Part shown: piece by piece, positions 32,572-43,169 of the stretch | How positions within the stretch are numbered: position 1 is the first letter of the stretch | Layout of the letters: every line of letters begins with the position of its first letter | Assembly: GCA_019671135.1 (NCBI GenBank) | Contig: JAHRHY010000009.1 | Coordinates: 2,108,001 to 2,172,000 of the forward strand | DNA from: Linnemannia hyalina | Taxonomy: Eukaryota > Mortierellomycota > Mortierellomycetes > Mortierellales > Mortierellaceae | Direction of reading: 5' to 3' | Length of the DNA: 64,000 nt | The notes under the pieces: model-generated | Seen by the model: the letters and a program-made list of their open reading frames with translations, nothing else | The model's database searches: none | Told to the model about the DNA's origin: nothing | Position numbers and translations under genes: made by a program

Positions 32572-32859
32572 ATGGCCCAAACATGTCCCCTTGATCTACC
32601 TGAGATTCGCTCAGTAATTGCCACCAATCTTGACCTCAAAGACCTCACGTCCTGTGTGCGTGTGAGTCAGGATTGGAAGGACTCATTTACACCACAACTC
32701 TACAAGTCTGTCATGATGTCGAAACATGGTCCCAGCATGGAAACTGTCGAGAGAAACACGCGCCATATAAAAAGCCTGAAGGTTCGGAGCTCTATCATTA
32801 GAGAGCAGGCGTTGACATATGCAATAAACACTATAGTTTCTAGCATCATAACCAACTCG

Positions 32860-34110
32860 ACTCTGACCACTTTGGACTTGCGGCGCAACCACATCGGAGA
32901 CACCGAAGCTCTGGTGCTGGCTGAGGCGCTCAAGACCAACTCGACTCTGACTGCTTTAGCCTTGAGAGCGAACGACATTGGACCCAACGGAGCTCAGGCG
33001 CTGGCTGAGACACTCAAGACCAACTCGACTCTGACCACTTTGGACTTGGGCTACAACCATATCGGAGAAAACGGAGCTCAGGCACTGGCTGAGGCACTCA
33101 AGACCAACTCGACTCTGACCACTTTGGACTTGAGCTTCAACCACCTCGGAGACTACGGAGACTACGGAGCTCAGGCGCTGGTGGAGGCGCTCAAGACCAA
33201 CTCGACTCTGACCACTTTGGACTTGAGCTACAACCAGATTGGGAAAAACGGAGTTCAGGCGCTGGCGGAGGTACTCAAACTCAACTCGACTCTGACCACT
33301 TTGGCCTTGGTGTAAGAAGGCGAGGGCGGACGAGAGGAAGAACGAGGGAGACGAGGGAACGAAGGGAACGAGGAAATCGCTACATTGTGATATCTTGTTT
33401 AATAAAAGTGAGTTAATAACTAAGGAACTAAACTGGGTACAGACTATGACTATTTATGTATACGTGAAGAAACCGGAACGGCTTCTAGGAGTTTCTAGAA
33501 CCCCTAATTAGTCATCCGTTGATTATTCAGCAAGGAAGCAAGGAAAGGACCTCGAAACTGGTTGGTCAAGGTGGGATTCGATCCATGACCTGTGTGTGGC
33601 CATCACATGACATTCATATCAGAGTGGATACTCTGACACTTGGGCACCAACCACATAAACCCAACGGAGCTCAGGCGCTGGCGAAGACACTCAAGACCAA
33701 CTCAACTCTAACGACATTGAGTTGTGGCAGCAACCAGATCGGAGACTACGGAGCTCAGGCGCTAGCTGAGACACTTAAGACCAACTCGGCTCTGACCACT
33801 TTGGACTTGTGGTACAACTCGATCGGAGAGAACGGAGCTCAGGCGCTGGCTGAGGCACTCAAGACCAACTTGACTCTGACCGCTTTGGACTTGAACAGCA
33901 ACCAGATCGAACCCAACGGAGCTCAGGCGCTGGCGGAGGCACTCAAGACCAACTCGACTCTGACCACTTTGGATTTGAGCGACAACCAGATCTGAGAAAA
34001 CGGAGCTCGGGCGCTGGCTAAGGCCACTCGACCCTGACCAAGTTGGACTTGTCTCAACTCTATCAGAGAAAATGGAGCTAGGGCACTGGCTGGGGCTATC
34101 AAAACCAACT
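32860..34110 (+). repeat. 84-bp LRR-coding tandem repeats
   Basis: Ten or more 84-bp units, many close to identical in DNA (GGAGCTCAGGCGCTGGC and ACCAACTCGACTCTGACC recur), are interrupted only by the solo LTR. High nucleotide identity suggests recent amplification or homogenisation. Confidence 0.85.
33311..33638 (+). mobile_element. solo LTR (328 bp) with 5-bp target duplication
   Basis: The element starts TGTAAGAAGG and ends ACTCTGACA, the TG..CA termini of LTRs. It is flanked on both sides by CTTGG (33306-33310 and 33639-33643). Removing it with one CTTGG rejoins the LRR sequence exactly (TTG GGC ACC AAC CAC). An AATAAAA at about 33402 fits an LTR polyadenylation signal, suggesting plus orientation. 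No internal retrotransposon sequence is attached, so it arose by LTR-LTR recombination. Confidence 0.88.
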
Positions 34111-34374
34111 CAACTGTGATCAATTTAGAAAACTGATGTTGCTTCAATACACAGCACCCTTAAGCCATAACACTGATGTGCTTGTACAGCGGACCACAAA
34201 ACTGTACAAGTATTTTGAACCGCTGTCTTCCATGACCTTTAACTCATTAACGTCCAGATCTTTCTAGATCTCAGTAAACTTGTATGCCATTGCTGTATCT
34301 ACCGGCGCAATTGAAATCATTATTGTGTGATTCGTACTGATTATTTTAGAAACACCTACCATAGGTAAGCATGA

Positions 34375-34890
34375 TTTTTATGTGCATATCAAAATCGTAT
34401 ATTCCCTCCTTTTGCCTTGATGACAGCTTACATCCGCTCAGACATACTCCGAGCCAGATCGCATCAGACCCCATTTGTGTCTCCTCCTCCCAGATCTGGC
34501 TCATTCATTTCCACAGATGAAGCATGCCTTCAGGGACGGTCCCACGCTCGCGAAGTTTATTTTTAAGTGTTGCCACAAATGTCTATAGGACTGAGGTCTG
34601 ATGAAATGGAACGCCATGTAGTCTTCCTGTTGCCTCTGTCAACCCAATGGAGGCAAAGTAGGAGTTGACTGCCTTGGCAGTGTGTTTGAGATCGTTGTCT
34701 TGTTGAAAGATAAATTGCTCTGGAACGATGTTGCACTAGTCGATGGTATTCAATAGCTCGTTTTGAAGTATGCGAATATACATTGCCGAGTCCAGAACGA
34801 TGGCACATGGCTAACGCTACGTAATTTCCACACCCTTCTATTGCCACTAAATTCTTTGAGAGGCTTTTGCTGACTAATCCAAGCACGTCT
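34375..34890 (-). mobile_element. degenerate Tc1/mariner transposase fragment
   Basis: The minus strand reads, across frame changes and stops, YIRILQNELLNTID, then PEQFIFQQDNDLKHTAKAV and LKNKLRERG. This is the central and C-terminal DDE region of Tc1/mariner transposases (second catalytic Asp in QQDND; the third acidic residue region is decayed). It lacks the N-terminal DNA-binding part and has several stops, so it is inactive. Terminal inverted repeats were not identified. Confidence 0.75.
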
Positions 34891-34904
34891 TCTCCTAGAA
34901 AGCT

Positions 34905-35121
34905 CTAGCAACAACAGTAGCCAACCTGGTACCCATACACATATAAATATTTAGTCTGTACCGTAGATAGCTCCAGCAGTTCACAACTCAAGACCTTATT
35001 AAACACAACATCCCACAATCTGATTTCCGACTGCCTGACCGCGCTACAAGTTAGCAAAAGAAGTTCCTTCCACAGGTCCAGTAACAAGTTCAAGTTAAAC
35101 CAAGTCTAGTCTCCTAACACC
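34905..35121 (+). mobile_element. possible LTR/leader of the gag relic
   Basis: Sequence directly upstream of the gag start resembles an LTR end and untranslated leader: a CATATAAATATT TATA-like box at 34939, then a stretch ending TTATTAAACACAACA at about 35008. I could not find a second LTR, so this is tentative. Confidence 0.3.
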
Positions 35122-35455
35122 ATGGCCAAAGTCTTTGAGAATGACTTTTCCAAGAACATCCCCTTGTCTACCTTCAAGGGGCTACCCCAAAGAAAACGTC
35201 CAAGGCTGGTTAGTGAATTGGACGAGTACCTCAAGGCAGTTAATGCAACGCCTGTCCAAAAACTCACAGCCGCACGTCTCCTGACAAGAAACAATGCTCG
35301 ACGATGGTTAAAGATCTGTCCTGCCACTCCTGAAACCGCCAACCCCTGATAACTCTTCAAGAAATGTGTCCAACCCCGATTTCAAGGTGCCAATCGCAAG
35401 TATTTTCCTCGATCAAGGCTTTATGAGCTCTGGCAACGCGGATCCGTCCTTGGAC
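35122..35455 (+). mobile_element. retrotransposon gag fragment, direct arm
   Basis: An open frame from 35122 reads KVFENDFSKNIPLSTF, then DEYLKAVNATPVQKLTAARL and NNARRWLKICPATPE. After a stop, an in-frame FKKCVQPRFQGANRKYFPRS is followed by LYELWQRGS. The order helix, A-R-RW-L, then LFKKCVQPRF is typical of the LTR-retrotransposon Gag core. It forms one arm of an inverted repeat with 35545-35876. Confidence 0.6.
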
Positions 35456-35544
35456 CCGTGATGTTATAGTAGCTTTCGAGTTTTGATTCGACCATGTTCA
35501 GTCGTACTCTATTCCATAGTACCTTTTGGGAAGTGACTGTACTA

Positions 35545-35876
35545 ATTGAAGGGTCCGCATTGCTTGAGCTCATACAGTCTTGATCTGGGGAAATATTTGT
35601 GATTGGCACCTAGAAATCGGACTTGGACACGTTTCTTTGAAGAGTTCTCAGGGATTGACGGTTTCAGGAGTGGCAGGACAGACCTTTAACCAACGTCGAG
35701 CATTGTCTCTTATCAGGAGACGTGCGGCTGTGACTTTTTGGACAGGCGTTGTTTTGACTACCTCGAGGCACTCGTCCAATCCACTTAACGAGTCTTAAAC
35801 GTTTTCTTTGGGGAGTCCCTAGAAGGTGGACAAAAGGATGTTCTTGAAAAAGCCATTCTCGAAGACTTTATCCATG
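35545..35876 (-). mobile_element. retrotransposon gag fragment, inverted arm
   Basis: This is the same gag segment in opposite orientation, about 85-90% identical by eye, with extra stops. The arms are separated by about 90 bp, so a transcript across both would fold into a hairpin of roughly 330 bp. Confidence 0.75.
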
Positions 35877-36251
35877 GTGATAGGATACCTGACTTGGATT
35901 AACAGGGACTGGATATTTGGATTAACTTGATCTATGTACTTGGCCTGTGAAAGGGACCTTCTTTGCTACCATGTAACATTATTATGGATCTGCGCCTTTA
36001 ACTTTCGCTGCGCTTGAAAGCGCTCTGTAATTGGTCAGATCGGGGAGGGGGGGAGCTTCGTGATTTTTTCAGTTTGCTCTTTGCACCATCACCAATGCGA
36101 AAGCTCCTCATGATGGCTTAACAAGCAACAACTCTTTGAAAGAAGAAGTTCGACCCCTATGTACATCACACAAATGCAAACGCAATAAACATCTGCTTTA
36201 TTCCCGTAAGCTGGATTCTGCTCATTCTCCTTTAAACTCAATGTAGAGAAG
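35877..36251. other. intergenic region
   Basis: No gene seen. It contains a perfect small hairpin (GCGCTTGAAAGCGC, 36010-36023) and lies after the 3' end of the TLDc gene. Confidence 0.4.
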
Positions 36252-38897
36252 CTAACTGATGGAACTTTGTCGTCGCGCATGGCGATGTCCTCGGTCTGGA
36301 TCAATCACGCCCGCCATTTCCTTGTAATTATAAAAGCAAAGAGATAAAAAACAGCTCGTTAGAAAACCATACCTCAAACAAAATAAAACACGTAATTAAA
36401 ATCAATGACTGAACGGATATGTTAACCTACCAAAAGGTCGCGGTCGATGTCTTGTTCGCCATCCTTGCTACGGAGGTGAACAGTCGCGCGACGGTTGGCC
36501 TCACGCTGCTCAAAGTCCCAGTCCTTTTGCTGTCGCGCTTTGGCCTCGGGTCCACCCAGTCCCCAAACCTCACACTCGACAATCTCAAAATCAACCTCGA
36601 ATCCAGACCGTCGAGCGCCTCCTGCACTCATGTACACGTTGCCGCCTGCGAAATCCTGTCTGTAGTTGCCGTACCGCAGGTTGTCATCCATGTAGAGCAT
36701 GCAGCTCTCGGATTCCCGCCCACCGAAACCGACACCTGCGTTTTTAAGAAAGTGGATGTAATCCCGGTTGCCGAGTACTGGTGATGCTCCACTACCAATT
36801 GTTGGACTGGTGCGCGTTGTTCGACCACCCGGCATTGAAGGCGCTGTACATGGTGCACCCGTTGTAGTCGATCCTGAGCTTGACGACTTTTTCGCAGGAA
36901 AGACCTCGAAACACGGCGAGAGTTCGAAAAGTGCAAACGAGGCGTTGCCCCATCCTGACTTGGACACCTTCCAGGTCTCGGTCACGTAGGCGCCCAGGAT
37001 CATCCTCTCCTTGTGAGCCTTCCTGGGCGTGACTTTGGTCGGGCTCGTTTCAGTGTCGTCCCCTTGGGCGTTTAGTGCTGCCTCTGCTGACGGCTCGTCC
37101 AGGATGGTGTTGAGAGTGCTTCCTGCAGAAAGTGGCGTGGTAGGGGAGCGACCCGCCAGTTTATCGAATGAAGACCTGCGACCGCTCGACTCCCATAGCG
37201 AGTTGTAGGGAGGAGAATTGTTGCTGATAGAATTGCGCTGTCGGGAGGAAGAGGTTCCAAACGAGATGGACTGTCGCCTGGTCATTGTTGGGGTGGCTGA
37301 TATCTGTCGCTCGACTAGTAAGAGAAGCAGCGTCGGGGCTGGGTACTTGCAGACGTGAACCTCAAACTGGTTCATGCTGAATCCATGTGTGCTTCCATTG
37401 TACAGACACGTCAGGGTAGGCGACGCTGTCTTGAAGGGTACAAACCATGAGATAAGGGCGATGTTTTCTGGAGTGAGGATATCGGATGTGGTGTTGAGAG
37501 TGGGGATCGGGGAGGCTCCTGGCAGGACCAGTTTTCCGACTGTTGTGGCGGTGGGTGTTGCTGCACGGTTGAGGGTGTTGCCGATCAAAAAGATGCTGTA
37601 AAAGTATGGCGACAGGACATCAAAGATATGGGGCGCGTTGCGAGTAGTGAACTTTGAGAACATGTTAAAGTCGATCGTCTCTGTTCTAATGTCGATGGGT
37701 TCGTGGAGGTCGGTCAAAGTTCGACTGTATTGAATAATTTGTTCCACAATTTGAGCAGCTCGCTGTCGATTGGATCGCCTGGTCGCCTCTGTGTGTGGTG
37801 CAGTCTTTCCGGATGGATCTTGGAGGAGTCGTTGGATGAGCCAGAAGAGTCCAACCAGGACTTCCACCAGATCGGTCGCCTTGATTGGGGGCCCCTGTTC
37901 GATACTGAAATCCTCGTCTGGGTTCCATTCAAAGTTGGACTGGAGAGTCAAGTCCTTGAGGGAATCCTCCATAGTCTTTGATTTTTTTAGCGATCCCCGT
38001 CCTTCTCGCGGTAGTGTGTTTTCTTTATCGGTGCTGTTGATGTGGTGGTTATCGGCAGCAGGTTCTGAAGGCTGATGGTCCTTGGGAGCCGCCTCGGCGA
38101 ACGATTCGAAGATGGCCTTGAGTGGCTTGACATCGTGGAGGATGTTTTGGTCGATTTTATTGCAGTAGAGGGCCAATGGTTTGATGAAGTCACGAAGAAC
38201 GAGGTTGTGTGGTGTTTCACGCGAGGGGAACGAGTCTGGACTGTCGGGGTGGACGGCGAGGTTGTAGAATGAGCGGAAGAAGAGATGTCCTGCACGGCAA
38301 TGGTCTTCTGGGAACCCTAGATATTCCTGGGAAGGATGGGAAGCATGGGAAGGAGAAGAAGGAGAAGAAAGAAAAGGAAATGACCGTGAGACAAATACGA
38401 AATCAGCAGAGTTATTAATGCACTATGGTTTGTTTAACATATGAGGAGAGGTAGCAAAAAGGTTTGGCGCATATAACATAATGCCAAGCCCGTCATCATG
38501 CGCAACAAAGAACAAACAACGGAAAGTCGACAGTAATCGGTTGTCCGTTTTCAATTGATTGATACACCACACAGAAGCAAACACTCACCACAAACGTTGC
38601 CTCTGTGATTCCAGCCACCTTTCGATTTTTCTGATGCTGCTGTTGCTGTGTCTCTGAGGAACTGGTGTCGGGCTGGTTGGCCTTATCAAGCTTGTCCTGT
38701 TTGTCCTGTGTAGCCTTGAGCTGGACAAGGAGCTGACGAAGGGATAGCATTTCAATCTCGGAGAATTTGGCGGCCATATCCCGTTGTAGCCTGTTGCTGG
38801 CCCATGACAGTTTGAGTGGTTCGGCAGAGGGACGACTATTGTTTGTGTCTGTCTGTGTCGGGGCATCCTGGCCGAGAAGCGACTGTACTGCGCCCAT
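36252..38897 (-). CDS. RTC5: TLDc-domain protein, Rtc5/MEAK7-like
   Basis: Three exons (38589-38897, 36431-38326, 36252-36320), 757 residues. The N-terminus MGAVQS is a strong N-myristoylation signal, as in MEAK7 and yeast Rtc5. Exon 2 begins EYLGFPEDHCRAGHLFFRSF. The middle has the SWFVPFK and LTCLYNGSTHGFSMNQFEVH segment that opens the TLDc fold. A Ser/Thr-rich insertion follows (about residues 400-500). Then come ILGAYVTETWKVSKSGWG, LYMDDNLRYGNYRQDFAGG and FEIVECEVWGLGG, the C-terminal TLDc half. The last small exon adds EMAGVIDPDRGH, matching the short conserved tail of the family. Rtc5 acts on the vacuolar V-ATPase and MEAK7 at lysosomes with mTOR (established for homologues), so a vacuole-surface role is likely. 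Confidence 0.85.
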
Positions 38898-39602
38898 CCT
38901 GAACGCTCTTTTTTTATGTTTGGTGAGGTGTGTGCTGGGGGTGAATAGGAGAAGGAAGGTGGTTGAACACTTTTTTTTAGTATTGTTTTTGGGTTTGTGG
39001 TTGTGGAGGGGTGATGCAGTAGTCGTTTTGTTCAAAGGAGCGAGGTGACAATGTGAGAATGAAGAAGAGTGAGAAACGATTGTTGGGTGTATGGGTGTAA
39101 ATATGTATGCTGTGTGTGTGTGTGGGGGGGGGGGCGTGTGTGTTGTGTATGTGGGGTGAGAGTGTCAAGTAGGAAGGAAAGAGTGTCAGTCGAAAAATAA
39201 TGAAGGGAAAAAAATTGTCTGATCTCAAGGCTTTCGTGTTGTTCGAGATAGGGAGGGTTACTTCATTTTACTTTACAGAGGGGTGTGAACCAGGGCAATC
39301 AATCAATCAATCAATGTTCTGGACTTTTGGCCCATCACTCCTTCCCTGTGTTCTTTTTATTCTTTTATTCAAAGTAGACATACACGCCCAACGTCTCTCC
39401 TCTTGGTTATTTCTAATCTTCCTTCCCTCCTCAGCCCCCATCTCTCTCTCTCTCTTCTTCCTTCCTTTCTTCCTTCCTTCCTTCCCTCCTTAGTCATCCT
39501 CACCACCCAACCACTCTCTTCTCTCCTCTCCTTGCTGATCATCCTCTCTTCTCTCCCATTCAGATCCCACTCCTCGACCAAAACTCAAATACATTCTCAC
39601 AC
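38898..39602. other. divergent promoter between RTC5 and the kelch gene
   Basis: No gene seen. It contains a TCAA repeat near 39296-39315, a GT/G-rich block near 39110-39145 and long CT-rich tracts before the kelch ATG. Confidence 0.5.
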
Positions 39603-40768
39603 ATGACCACTCACAGTCAGTCCCACACAAACACTCGACACAGGAGGCCGCACCTTCTTACTTTCCTCTTATTCCTTTCAACAACCAACCGCTACAACTA
39701 TTACGCCCATGCTCAGACCAGCTCAGGTCCCGCCCCCGTCTCCGGGCCTGCCTTTGCCAGGACGTCCACCCGTCTCTACGTCCTCGGCGGCAACCCCCTC
39801 GACGGCAACAACGGACCCCCTCTTTCCCAATTCTACTCCCTCGATCTCACCTCCCCCTGGAACACCACCACCCCAGCCTGGACTGAACTCGCCTCTGGTC
39901 CAGCCCAGGCCATCTTCCCCGCCGCCTTCTCTCAAGACCAAACCAAAATGATCGTCTTCCACCTCACAGCTGCACCAAACGCCTCTCGCTACGATATCAA
40001 TACCAATGCCTGGACTCGTTCCAGTGCTATTCTTCCAGGAAGCGACTTTCAAGGAATCGGCGCTGTCACCGATACCAACACGGGTGTTGTCTACATGACT
40101 GCCGGCTACACCACTCGGTTGCGCGATTCGCTGGACGTCTACAAGTTTTCCGCGGACTCTGCCACCAAAACATATATGCCTGGTCCCGATATAGTTCTCC
40201 CAGCAAGAGCTTACTATGGCAACGTGTGGTCCAAATACAGGAAAAGCATTCTTTATTTTGGCGGATACAATATCCTAAGTCAACCTATTGTCGGCGGCAA
40301 CATTGTCACCGAACTGGTCACTGCGACCCAGACCTGGAACACCCTGGTAATTGATCGTCCCCTTTTACGTTTTTTTTAATGCTGTTGGTTTTACCGCTTC
40401 GTTTCAACGGATGAATAGGGATGAAGAGGAGGAGATAGGATCTCGACGACTTTGCATGGAAAAATGATTAAAAGGGCGAGAACGAGGAGAAAAAGGAGAA
40501 AGGAGACAGAAGACAACAATAGAAAAAGAAAAAAAGAACGAATTGAGTCAATTGCTCAACAATCAACCAACAACAATGAAGCGGAGGAATGAGACGGGGC
40601 TGCAAATAGCAAGTATGAAGAAAGGAATACAAGGGGGACTGGACAAGTCAACGATACATGAATTAAGCATAGCTCAACTTAGTACAAGCCAAGAAATGAC
40701 GCGGGAAAAAAATACAAGGAACTGAATAAGTCCACCTGATACTTTGTAAGAGAAGAGAGGAAGGAACC

Positions 40769-40806
<38 letters not shown>

Positions 40807-42067
40807 AGAAGCATGGCTCAACTTCCAACACTAGGTCGTTGGCTGAAGGAAAGAGACAAGAATGTATACGGGAGAAGAATCATGGACTGACCTTGTCTGC
40901 ACGTATTTATTTTTATCCAGACCACCTCGGGTCCTGCCCCTCCCATGAGAGCCGACCATTGTATGACAACCAGTAAGTCGACTTCATTGAGCGCGCTTCT
41001 TTCGTCTTCGTCTTCCGTCTCTTCATGGCCCATGAAACATTTTCCCCCTATGACGCTAAAAGATGCTATCTTTGAACTATTTAGACGAGGACGGGACTAT
41101 GATGGTCGTATTTGGCGGAAGACCCACGGACCCAGGACAAAATGGACAAAATCTCCCCTACCTCGGCGACGTTTACATCCTCAACACCATCACCCTCACC
41201 TGGACTCAGGGCAACCCAGGAGAACCCAGGATATACGCCGCATGTACCGTCTCCAACAGCCAATTGATCGTCTGGGGCGGAACTGACAGCAACAATCTTG
41301 TTGCTCCAGCAAAGGCGCTGGTTTACAACCTCACCAGCGCAAGCTGGATCTCGAGCTTCACGCCAAAGACGACCGTATCAGAGACAGCGACTGACGACTC
41401 GCACGTCAATGCTGGAGCAATTGCTGGAGGTGTTGTCGCCAGTGTTGCGGTGATCTGCGCCTGTGTTCTCTTTTACGTCTTTCGACGACGACGCCATGCC
41501 AGAACCCTTGTCCGGACCACCAGCGACAACGAAGACTCGAACGACAACCAACCTAAACCTGCCGCTTCACCAAAAACGCGCGAGGACGATGAGCTTCAGA
41601 GACTGCGAGTTCAATTGCAGAATCAGCAAGAGCAACTGGATCTTCAGCGACGACTCTTGGCGCTGCAGCAACAGCAGCAACATCTTCAGACACCATTGCA
41701 ACAGTCGCACGTGTCGACTCCATCACAGCAACCACAATTGTACCACGACCCAAGCTCAGGATACCAACAGCCCATCTATTATTCTCTCGCACCAATGACT
41801 TCTCAGGCTTATTCGGGAGAGAGTGATCTCAACCAGAGTTATATTGGATCAAATCCACAGGCTTTGGTCAACCATTTGACGCCCATGCCCACGCCTCCCA
41901 TAGGCTTGACATCATTGTCCACTCCTGCTACTGTCGTCGCCACAAAGCCAACTGTTACAGCGGTACCCGCCTCGAAACCGATACTTGCTCCACTAGGAAT
42001 GCGGCACGATAGCAACTACTGGGAGGAGCGGCCACCTGGCAATCCTCATGCCATCATTACGCCCTAA
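39603..42067 (+). CDS. kelch-repeat single-pass membrane protein
   Basis: Three exons (39603-40346, 40921-40972, 41085-42067), 592 residues. A hydrophobic stretch (LLTFLLFLSTTNRY) acts as signal sequence. The ectodomain is a kelch/galactose-oxidase-like beta-propeller: RLYVLGGNP, GVVYMTAGY, SILYFGGYN, TMMVVFGGR, then QLIVWGGTD, with several N-glycosylation sequons. One transmembrane helix follows (AGAIAGGVVASVAVICACVLF) with a basic stop-transfer (RRRRHAR). The cytoplasmic tail has a Q-rich coiled-coil-like segment (about residues 455-495) and Pro/Ser-rich sequence. The layout resembles a surface receptor or wall sensor; no ligand can be assigned. Exon 2 is only 52 bp and intron 1 (574 bp) is very long for this genome. 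Confidence 0.8.
40772..40803. repeat. GA dinucleotide repeat inside kelch intron 1
   Basis: About 15 GA units lie within the long first intron. Confidence 0.85.
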
Positions 42068-43076
42068 ACGACTAATATAACGTTGTCGCTTCCACTATAC
42101 CATAATCTTTTTTATCAAATAAAAACAGTGCATAGAGATAAGTATTATTTCCTTGTGTTCTTTCCTGCGTGTTGCAGTCGACCGACGGTGTACCACTTTT
42201 CACTTTTCCCCCGCCCACCCCCGCATGTACCAATTCCCTTTGACTCCTCTCCCTATCTTGATGCACTTAAGATATTCTAGAATATGAATGGGGCAATTTT
42301 TCTGAGTTGTTGTTGTGGTTCTCCCCCTTGAAAGATTCTGCGTTTTGTTTGTTCCGGCGAGCTTCACTTGCTCACTTGCTCACTTGCTCACTCACTAAAC
42401 GTGGAAATGCTCAAGATAACAAATGTCACTTCTTTTTTCTTGGTTCGTTGCATATGGCTGCGGGAAAGACAGCCATAGCTTTTTCCTTTTGTAAATCTGC
42501 AAAGAGGGCCAGTAACGGTACGACGATCATGGCGAAGCAGAGTGGGGGTAGAGCCAACAGCCTGAACGACAAGAAGAAATGGGCTTTTGTTCGTTACTTC
42601 TTGTTCTTGTTCTTTTCATTCTTTTGTGTACCTCCTTGTCGTGTATATGTGTCCACTAATGATATCAACGTCCGGCGTGAGTACAAAACTACAAACAGGT
42701 AATGGTACATTGCATGTCTTGGATGCCAGGCACACACTCGCTCTCACACTCTCACACGCCCGACACCGGGTAACTCTGTGTTCGTCGTCTCAAACCTAAC
42801 TCGCTCATAACTCTTATCTGCTTCTTTTCCTTTCCTTCAGTTCCCTTCACCTCCACTCTCTCCTTCCCGCTCTCTTTGTACCCTCTTCTCTCTTCTCCCT
42901 GCTTTTCCTCCATCGACATCACTTACTCCCTTCCCCTCTTCTGAATCGTGGACATCATCGCCATCTTTTTTTTTTCTCCCTCGACCTGCACACCGAATAC
43001 AGAAAATCAGCACCTGATTCTTCCACTTTTTCTCAGGTCCTCCCACTACTTTCTTTCACTCTAATCCCAGTTCGCG
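42068..43076. other. intergenic region upstream of the LtrA-like gene
   Basis: No gene supported. There is an 8-bp tandem repeat (CACTTGCT, about 42366-42392) and a long CT-rich promoter (42790-43000). The 131-codon frame at 42307-42702 lacks any domain and is rejected. Confidence 0.5.
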
Positions 43077-43134
43077 ATGGCTCATGTCCCACCGGAACAA
43101 AACGAATATCAATCCCATTCTACCCTGCGCCAGC

Positions 43135-43169
<35 letters not shown>

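Larger units (their letters stand above)
32572..34137 (+). pseudogene. F-box/ribonuclease-inhibitor-type LRR gene split by a solo LTR
   Basis: ATG 32572 starts an F-box (LDLPEIRSVIATNLDLKDL, VSQDWKDSF; residues 6-45). LRRs of 28 residues follow with the RNI/NLRC3-type consensus (xNxIGxNGAQALAEALKTNS then TLTTLDL). Such proteins act as SCF substrate adaptors. After about five LRRs the frame ends at 33315, two bases inside an inserted 328-bp element (33311-33638). LRRs resume at 33644 and continue for at least four or five units to about 33995, where an expected GGA codon is TGA; a more decayed stretch runs to 34137. A one-base deletion also lies near 33656. The surviving open part (32572-33315) could still give a 247-residue protein. 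Confidence 0.75.

Noticed and set aside
33540..33665. tRNA-like sequence on the minus strand (B-box-like GGATCGAATCC, 7-bp complementary ends), suggesting a SINE
   Set aside because: The complementary ends reach past the element into LRR sequence, and the D and anticodon arms do not fold. TG..CA termini with a CTTGG duplication explain the insertion better as a solo LTR.
42307..42702. 131-codon plus-strand ORF upstream of the LtrA-like gene
   Set aside because: No domain, low-complexity ends, no matching leader or splice pattern.
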